A stretch of DNA of 64,000 nt. Source: Kribbella italica (GTDB lineage Bacteria > Actinomycetota > Actinomycetes > Propionibacteriales > Kribbellaceae). The notes under the pieces are model-generated. The model was not told where the DNA came from, ran no database searches, and worked only from the letters and a program-made list of their open reading frames with translations. The position numbers were made by a program, and so were the translations under genes. Shown piece by piece: positions 58,301 through 64,000 of the stretch. The stretch's first letter is position 1. Each line of letters starts with the position of its first letter. The stretch lies in contig NZ_JACHMY010000001.1 of the NCBI RefSeq assembly GCF_014205135.1, positions 4,712,001-4,776,000 on the forward strand, read 5' to 3'.

Positions 58301-60832
58301 CTACCGCTCGGGTTTGGTGAAGGTCAGCGTGTGCTCACGCCTGGCCTCCACCGCGCCCTTGGTGAACGCCCAGGGCAGCGTCTCGCCCTTGACCCACAGC
58401 TCGGTCTGGTCGGTGTAGTGGCCGCTGAAGGCGTGGCCGGAGACACCGGTCAGGTTGATCCAGCGCGACTTGTCGAAGTCGGACAGGTCGACGACCATCC
58501 GCATCGAGGGGGTCGAGGTCACGTCGTACCCCTCGGAGGCGTCCCAGCCGATCGCGTTGACGACCGACTCGCCGCCGCCCAGCTCGTACGGGCCGCGGTT
58601 GAAGAGCTTGTCGACCACACCGATGCCGGACTTGCCCAGCGTCTGGTTGGTCAGCGTGAGCTTGTGCAGCCGGCCCCACTGCCAGTTGCTGGGCTCGCGG
58701 GCCATCTTGGTGGTGATCTCGGCCCGGCCCTGCACCAGCGCCTCGCGCAGGATGTCGTCGCGGCTCTCCCGCTGCGGCGTCCGCAGGTCGTCCCACCAGG
58801 AGCTGTTCGGCTGGACGACCAGGTTGCGGATCACCTCGAACCAGCGCGAGCCGCCGTCCGGCCAGACCGCCTCCGGCAGCTGGTCGTGGAAGGTCAGCGC
58901 GAGCAGGTTGCGCCAGACGATGTTGAAGTACGCCGCGGGCGCGGAGTCGGCCGGCTGGGTGAAGTCCCAGCCCTTCAGCGTGTCCTGGCCCTGCTTGTCG
59001 AAGTCGTCGGAGATCCCGATCCGGAGCAGGTACGGGACCAGCATCTCGGCGTTGCGGTTCTTGGTGTCGAGCTGGATCGAGCTCATCGCGGCGACGTCCA
59101 GCTTGCCGGCCGCCTGGATCCGCTCGAGGATCTGCTGCGAGCGGTAGCCGTAGTCCCAGTCGTTGGTCAGGTCGTAGCGGTACGACTTCGGCACGACCGC
59201 CTGGTTCGCGGTGACGATGATGCCGTCGGCCGGGTCGAACTCGGTCGGCATCGCCTGGAACGGGATGAACCCGGCCCACTCGTACTTCGGGTCCCAGCCG
59301 GGGACCGGCCAGTCGCCGGTGCCGGCCCGGCGGATCGGGACCTTGCCCGGCGCCTGGTAGCCGATGTGGCCCTCGCGGTCGGCGTACACGAGGTTCTGCG
59401 ACGGGACCTCGAACAGGGTGGCCGCGGTCCGGAAGGCGGACCAGCTCTGCGCCTTGTTCATGGCGAAGATCGCGTCGGCCGTCCGGCCCGGGGTGAGCGC
59501 GGTCCACTTCAGGGCGATGCCGTACGGCTCGGTGCTCTTGCCCTTGGCGGCGAGCTCACCGGCCTGCTCGGCGTCGTCGTCGACGTCGGAGATCAGCGGG
59601 CCGTGCCGGCTCTCCCGGACGATGATCCGCTCCGGCTCCTTCTGGCCGGCGACCTTGAACTCCTCGGTCCGCAGCTTCAGCGGCTCGACCTTGCCGTTGT
59701 AGAGCGCGCCGTTGCCGGTCAGGCGCTCCAGGTAGAGGTCCTGAACGTCGGGGTCGAGGTTGGTGAAGCCCCAGGAGATCGCGCTGTTGTGGCCGATCAC
59801 CACACCGGGCAGACCGGAGAAGCTGAAGCCGGCCACGTCGAACGGGCACTGCGGGCTGAACTTGTTGCAGTGCAGCCCGACCTGCGTCCAGATGCCCGGC
59901 ATGGTCGCGCCCAGGTGTGGGTCGTTGGCCAGCAGCGGCTTGCCGCTGGTGGTGTGCTCGCCGGAGACCACCCAGGAGTTGGAGCCGATGCCGTCACCGC
60001 GGCCGAGCAGGAGCGGCAGGCCCTTGGCGACCTTGTCCACGCTGTCGAGCGACTTGAGCAGCTCCTTGCTGAACATCGCCCGGGCCGGCGCCTCGCTGTC
60101 GACCGGCGCGGTGGTGAACTTGTTCTCCTCGTCGACGGCGCCGCTGGACAGGATCGGCTCGTTGCGGCTGTACGGGTACGCCGGGTAGAGGCTGTCGATC
60201 GTCTTGGCCGGCAATGACGCGGCCAGCTTGGTCCGGGTGATCTCCTCCTCCATGTTGCCGCCGAGGTCCCAGGCCATCGCCTTCAGCCAGGCCAGCGAGT
60301 CGGCCGCCGTCCACGGCTCGGGCCGGTAGTCGGTGCCCTTGAGCGACAGTACGGCGTACTCGAGGCTGAGCCCGGAGCCGCTGTGCTGGTCGAGGTAGGA
60401 GTTCACGCCGCGGGCGTAGTCGTCCAGGTACTGCCGGGTGGCCGGGCTGAGCAGGCCCAGCTCCTTCTCGGCGACCCGGCGCCAGCCGAGCGTCCGGACG
60501 AACTTGTCGGTCTCCAGGGCGTCCGCGCCGAACAGCTCGGCCAGCCGGCCGGACGTGACGTGCCGGCGGAAGTCCATCTCGAAGAACCGGTCCTGGGCCG
60601 CGACGTAGCCCTGGGCGGCGAACAGGTCGGCCGGCCTGTCGGCGTAGATCTGCGGGATGCCGTTGGCGTCGCGGACCACCTCGACGTCGGCGTCCAGGCC
60701 GGTCAGCTCGATCGTGCCGTCGTAGGAGGGGAAGGAGTGGCGGACGACGAAAATGCCGGTCCCGGCCACCACGAGCAGGACGGTGGCCAGCGCAATTCCG
60801 CTGATGACGAGTAACCGAAGCAGGCGACGCAC
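58301..60832 (-). CDS. Penicillin-acylase-family N-terminal nucleophile hydrolase
   Basis: About 843 residues from the GTG at 60832, preferred because TACGGT lies seven bases upstream. A signal-anchor (residues ~8-32) is followed by the alpha chain, then GDGIGSNSWVVSG. Ser284, after the Gly, is the predicted N-terminal nucleophile of the beta chain after self-cleavage. LLANDPHLG, VVIGHNSAISWGFTN and TANQAVVP are further motifs. Members cleave amides such as acyl-homoserine lactones, beta-lactam side chains or lipopeptides. Exact substrate unknown. Confidence 0.9.
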   Translation of the reverse strand: MRRLLRLLVISGIALATVLLVVAGTGIFVVRHSFPSYDGTIELTGLDADVEVVRDANGIPQIYADRPADLFAAQGYVAAQDRFFEMDFRRHVTSGRLAELFGADALETDKFVRTLGWRRVAEKELGLLSPATRQYLDDYARGVNSYLDQHSGSGLSLEYAVLSLKGTDYRPEPWTAADSLAWLKAMAWDLGGNMEEEITRTKLAASLPAKTIDSLYPAYPYSRNEPILSSGAVDEENKFTTAPVDSEAPARAMFSKELLKSLDSVDKVAKGLPLLLGRGDGIGSNSWVVSGEHTTSGKPLLANDPHLGATMPGIWTQVGLHCNKFSPQCPFDVAGFSFSGLPGVVIGHNSAISWGFTNLDPDVQDLYLERLTGNGALYNGKVEPLKLRTEEFKVAGQKEPERIIVRESRHGPLISDVDDDAEQAGELAAKGKSTEPYGIALKWTALTPGRTADAIFAMNKAQSWSAFRTAATLFEVPSQNLVYADREGHIGYQAPGKVPIRRAGTGDWPVPGWDPKYEWAGFIPFQAMPTEFDPADGIIVTANQAVVPKSYRYDLTNDWDYGYRSQQILERIQAAGKLDVAAMSSIQLDTKNRNAEMLVPYLLRIGISDDFDKQGQDTLKGWDFTQPADSAPAAYFNIVWRNLLALTFHDQLPEAVWPDGGSRWFEVIRNLVVQPNSSWWDDLRTPQRESRDDILREALVQGRAEITTKMAREPSNWQWGRLHKLTLTNQTLGKSGIGVVDKLFNRGPYELGGGESVVNAIGWDASEGYDVTSTPSMRMVVDLSDFDKSRWINLTGVSGHAFSGHYTDQTELWVKGETLPWAFTKGAVEARREHTLTFTKPER

Positions 60833-60931
60833 GGACCCAACCGTAGAGAATGCCGCCCCGCACCCCAAATGCTGATACCGGTCCTTAACGCTGCGTACTC
60901 ACACCAGCGGGTCCCCCAACGTTCCACGGTC

Positions 60932-61393
60932 ATGTCCAGCGAACTCGAGTTCCTGCCCGTTCCGGCCACCGATCTGGACCGGATCCGATGCAACGGCCAC
61001 GACGACCACGGCAACCAGCTGGTCGGCTTCGACTCCGGCGCGGGGGCGCCGCTGCGGTGCTGCCTGCGGATGTCCACCGAGGGTGAGCGGATCGCCCTGG
61101 TCGCCTACCGGCCGTCACCACTCGGCGGTCCGTACGCCGAAGTCGGCCCGGTCTTCGTCCACTTCTCCGAATGCTCCGGGTACGACGGTCCGGACTTCCC
61201 CGCCGACTTCCGCGAGCGGCGCGCCGTACTGCGTCCGTACGACGCGACCGGGCGGATGCTGGACGGCGTACTGGCCGAGCCCGGCACCGCTCCTGGCGAG
61301 CTGAAGCGGCTCTTCGACGACCCAGCCGTGGAGCTGGTCCACGTCCGCAACGTCATCGCGGGCTGCTGGAACTTCTCCGTACGCCGGGCGTAG
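60932..61393 (+). CDS. DUF1203 protein
   Basis: A 153-residue protein with the DUF1203 pattern: PLRCCLRMSTEGERIALV, GPYAEVGPVFVHFSEC, YDATGRMLDGVLAE. ATG at 60932. Its last 41 bases overlap the convergent membrane-protein gene. Function unknown. Confidence 0.75.
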   Translation: MSSELEFLPVPATDLDRIRCNGHDDHGNQLVGFDSGAGAPLRCCLRMSTEGERIALVAYRPSPLGGPYAEVGPVFVHFSECSGYDGPDFPADFRERRAVLRPYDATGRMLDGVLAEPGTAPGELKRLFDDPAVELVHVRNVIAGCWNFSVRRA

Positions 61394-63722
61394 CCGCGTC
61401 CTCCGTCGGCGCGGTCAGCGCGTAGACCGCGACCGCGCCGAGGGAGTAGCGGTGCTCGGCGAGGCCCTCGAGCTCGCCCGGCGGCCAGTCGAGGTTGGTG
61501 TCGAACACGAGCCAGCGGACGCCGTACTGGTTCCAGAGCTGGTCCAGGACACGCTTGGACGGCCGCTTGAAGGCACTGTCGTTCAGCTGCAGCAGCGGCT
61601 GGTTCCAGAACGGGCCGTTGATCGCGGCGTCGGCGTTCCGCCGGCCCTGCGCCGTCGGTGTGTAGGCCCAGCCCTCCACCAGCACCCGCCGCTCGGAGTA
61701 GGCGGCGAGCCAGAAGTTGCGGGCGTCGCAAGTCCTGTCCGCGTAGACCGGTGTGCAGTGCGAGTTGGTGGCGAGCTTGTCGCCGACAGCGGAGTGGTCG
61801 CGGATGTAGCGAGCGGCCTCGGCGCCTCCGGTCGGGACCTGCCGCCTGGTCTGCCGGCACTCCGGCCGGTCCGGACCAGCGACACAGACCTGGTCGGTGA
61901 GGGTGGTCACCATCGTCTTCGGGACGTTGACCGCGGCCGCGCCCAGGACGATCAGGATGCCCAGGCCGAGGGCGGCTGTGCGCTCCGCCGTACGGCTGAG
62001 GACCAGTGCCGCGAGTCCGGCGACCAGCAGGACGGCCGCCCAGGGCCAGATCACTTGGAAGCTGACAGCCAGCACGCCTTGGCCACTCCGCGGTCTGCGC
62101 GGAGTCAGGTAAGCCACGACCTGCGCCAGCACCATCCCGCCTGCCAGGGCGAGCAGCAGCCGCGGCCCGATCTGCCGGAGCCTGGGTCCACTCAGCAGCA
62201 GGGTCAGCCCCCAGGCCGAGGCCGCGATGGCGAACGGGAAGGCCGCCCGCAGGAAGTACAGCTGGCTGAACCCCGGATGTCGGAGCAGAGCAGCCGCGGC
62301 GATCCCCGCGAGGACGAAGCCGGCGAGGAAGACCGCGGCCGGGTCCTTCCACTTGCGCTCGCGGGCGAAGCCCAGCATCCCGAGGCCGGCCAGCGACCAG
62401 GAGACGAGGAGGGTGGCGCCCGTCGTACCGATGACCACGGCGGCTGCGGCGTGGTCGCTGTAGCGGCTCTCGAAGCCGACGCGACCGGCCATCGCGCGGA
62501 AGGCCTGGCCCGGGCCGAAGGCGATGCCGGACGAGCCGGCGCTGAACAGGACGAACTGGGCAAATCTTAACGCGGCCAGGACGGCCAGACCGAGTCCCAC
62601 GGAGGTCCGGTCGAGTCTGCGCTCGGTCACCAGCCTCACGGCGATGGCCAGAGCGACTGCCACCACCAGCAGCGGCACGAAGGACGCCTTGGCCCCGGCG
62701 AGCGCTGCCAGGCCGATGACCAGCAGGAGCCAGGTGCCGCGGTGTGGATCCCGGCGGAGTAGGCAGACGATCGAGTAGACGACGGGGAACGCCAGTACTA
62801 CGGCGAACGCGTGCGTGGGGCTGTACATCAGGACAGCACTCGAGTACGCCGCCTGGCTGATCAGATCGCGACCGCCCCAGCCGTAGACGTCGAAGCTGGT
62901 GACCGTCACCAGCAGCCAGGCGGCCAACGGGCCGGCCCACGACTTGCGGGCGAGCCTGGTGGCCAGGGCTGCGACGGAGAGGATCGGGACGAGGGCAGCC
63001 GTCACCGGCATCAGGCGGCGGAGCAGGACGTCCAGCTCGATCCCGGTCTGCCAGTTGGCCGCAGCCAGCTCGGCGTGGAGGAACCAGTGGTAGTCGAGCT
63101 GCTGGCCGGTGACGAAGGGGATCTGGCCGGGCAGGTGGTGCTTCAACTCGGCGGCCAGGGCCAGCTGGTACGGCATGTCGCTGTACTGGAAAGCTGCGTC
63201 CGGGAACGCGATCGGCTCGATCTGGAGACCGGCACGGGTGATCACCCACAGGCCCAGCGCCACGGCTCCGGCAACAGACCAGGCCCACCAGGTCGGCATC
63301 GGAGACCGCTTGCTGCGCCAGTACGGGCGGAGGTGCTTGAGCGCTGTGAACGCCGCGATCGTCAGGAGTGGGACGGCCAGCGGGAGGTAGGGGATGCCGA
63401 TGGCCCGGCCCGGGAGATAGCTCAGGATCGACAGCGCGAACCCGAAGCCGGTCCCGAAGGCCAGATCGACCGCGAACCCGTCCTCATTCCCGCGCAGCAG
63501 TCGCCACAGCAGGACGCCGGGCAGCATGATCCCGAGGCTCAGGTAGGCGCTGTACGCCGCAATCGCGCTCCACGGCGTCCCGTACGCCGCCAGCACGACA
63601 CCGGCGCCCGCCCACACCACGATCCCGGGCAGAACCGCGACTACGTCCCCCTGCCTTTTCCTGGTCCCTCCCCAGTGGTCCCACGCCTGAGGAGACGCTC
63701 GCCGAGGGCCGTCGGGTTGCAC
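61353..63722 (-). CDS. Large polytopic membrane protein, paralogue of the 15.7-kb gene
   Basis: A 789-residue protein with about a dozen or more hydrophobic segments, then a C-terminal soluble part with RYIRDHSAVGDKLATNSHC and GVRWLVFDTNLDW. LDYHWFLHAELAAANW matches IYHWFANASMAG of the protein at 15651-17894; PIAFPDAAFQYSDMPYQ corresponds to its PIAFDRHQDFWYQ. It is probably a GT-C-like membrane enzyme of the cell envelope. The GTG at 63722 has no clear ribosome-binding site, so the start is uncertain. Confidence 0.7.
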   Translation of the reverse strand: MQPDGPRRASPQAWDHWGGTRKRQGDVVAVLPGIVVWAGAGVVLAAYGTPWSAIAAYSAYLSLGIMLPGVLLWRLLRGNEDGFAVDLAFGTGFGFALSILSYLPGRAIGIPYLPLAVPLLTIAAFTALKHLRPYWRSKRSPMPTWWAWSVAGAVALGLWVITRAGLQIEPIAFPDAAFQYSDMPYQLALAAELKHHLPGQIPFVTGQQLDYHWFLHAELAAANWQTGIELDVLLRRLMPVTAALVPILSVAALATRLARKSWAGPLAAWLLVTVTSFDVYGWGGRDLISQAAYSSAVLMYSPTHAFAVVLAFPVVYSIVCLLRRDPHRGTWLLLVIGLAALAGAKASFVPLLVVAVALAIAVRLVTERRLDRTSVGLGLAVLAALRFAQFVLFSAGSSGIAFGPGQAFRAMAGRVGFESRYSDHAAAAVVIGTTGATLLVSWSLAGLGMLGFARERKWKDPAAVFLAGFVLAGIAAAALLRHPGFSQLYFLRAAFPFAIAASAWGLTLLLSGPRLRQIGPRLLLALAGGMVLAQVVAYLTPRRPRSGQGVLAVSFQVIWPWAAVLLVAGLAALVLSRTAERTAALGLGILIVLGAAAVNVPKTMVTTLTDQVCVAGPDRPECRQTRRQVPTGGAEAARYIRDHSAVGDKLATNSHCTPVYADRTCDARNFWLAAYSERRVLVEGWAYTPTAQGRRNADAAINGPFWNQPLLQLNDSAFKRPSKRVLDQLWNQYGVRWLVFDTNLDWPPGELEGLAEHRYSLGAVAVYALTAPTEDAATPGVRRSSSSPR

Positions 63723-63839
63723 GGTGGCCGGAACCGACCGAAAACCGGTCCAGACCGCCGGAGTTGGAATACTGCGGCGCTCTGGCGCATTATTAGCAGT
63801 CGAGTAGTAGGAGTGCCAGACGGCCTGAAGGGGAAGAAC

Positions 63840-64000
63840 GTGCCGACGTACCAGTACCAGTGCACCGACTGCGGCGAAGCGCTCGAGGTCCGGCAGAGCT
63901 TCACCGACGACGCGCTGACGGTCTGCCCGAACTGCCAGGGCACGCTGCGCAAGGTGTTCAACGCGGTGGGCGTGGTGTTCAAGGGCTCCGGCTTCTACCG
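63840..64000 (+). CDS. FmdB-family zinc-ribbon protein, 5' part
   Basis: GTG at 63840 with GAAGGGGAAG upstream opens a frame cut off by the window end. MPTYQYQCTDCGEALEV, then VCPNCQGTLRKVFNAVG, carries two CxxC zinc pairs, and VVFKGSGFYR is the FmdB signature. In mycobacteria this gene lies next to the 5-formyl-THF cyclo-ligase gene. A possible promoter is TTGGAA near 63764 with CATTAT about 18 bases on. Confidence 0.88.
   Translation, partial: MPTYQYQCTDCGEALEVRQSFTDDALTVCPNCQGTLRKVFNAVGVVFKGSGFY

Overview
The window is one contiguous stretch of a high-GC actinobacterial chromosome. Several things point to this: short starts such as GTG, many genes that appear to start leaderless, an Rpf-type cell-wall lytic enzyme, SepX and a gephyrin-like Glp, an actinobacterial protein O-mannosyltransferase, and an ECF42-type sigma factor. 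Gene content and codon style suggest a Kribbella- or Nocardioides-like member of the Propionibacteriales, but that is inference. No transposase, integrase or CRISPR array is seen.

Region by region. 1-4.8 kb: the tail of a MarR regulator, an ABC-F ATPase and a TetM/OtrA-like ribosomal protection protein with an overlapping upstream peptide ORF. 4.8-8.2 kb: an unusual three-gene cassette of an ATP-grasp-like enzyme, a methionyl-tRNA-synthetase paralogue without a full anticodon domain, and a small beta-rich protein. 8.2-15.6 kb: a PhoX-type phosphatase, a nucleotidyltransferase-like protein, then ispE, rsmA, rpfB, a nitroreductase and tatD, all on the minus strand. 15.6-24.7 kb: a block that appears inserted between tatD and the second metG. 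It holds a large membrane protein, an SRPBCC protein, a first metG, a quinone-reductase-like enzyme, a LuxR protein carrying a degenerate histidine-kinase core, and an ECF42 sigma / DGPF module. 24.8-31.8 kb: metG, rsmI with a vapBC pair in front of it, a divergent protein mannosyltransferase, a secreted alpha-amylase and a DUF1707 protein.

31.9-40.7 kb is an eight-gene minus-strand operon whose neighbours overlap by 4 bp or lie within a few bases: solute-binding lipoprotein, two permeases, fused double ATPase, PLP-dependent cysteine-synthase-like enzyme, PhyH dioxygenase, DUF364 (putative heavy-metal chelation) protein and MFS transporter. A Zur-like palindrome overlaps the only recognisable promoter. 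This reads as a make-export-reimport metallophore system without an NRPS or nicotianamine synthase. It and the 4.9-8.2 kb cassette are the best candidates for undescribed biology.

40.8-50.1 kb: TetR with a divergent serine hydrolase, a MarR regulator, a copper-handling operon (CopD, CopC, YcnI-like, membrane protein), a ROK protein, a pentapeptide-repeat protein, a secreted protein and a STAS-HATPase fusion. 50.1-51.0 kb is non-coding DNA rich in repeats around a tRNA-Ala(CGC). 51.0-56.7 kb: sepX, rimJ-like, mog, moaC, glp/moeA, a GNAT gene and a UDPGP-family UTP-glucose-1-phosphate uridylyltransferase, nearly all with overlapping ends. 56.8-64 kb: 5-formyl-THF cyclo-ligase, a phosphotransferase, a penicillin-acylase-family enzyme, a DUF1203 protein, a second large membrane protein related to the one at 15.7 kb, and the start of an FmdB zinc-ribbon gene. 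The two housekeeping blocks correspond in content to the Mycobacterium tuberculosis Rv0991c-Rv1011 region, split and rearranged.
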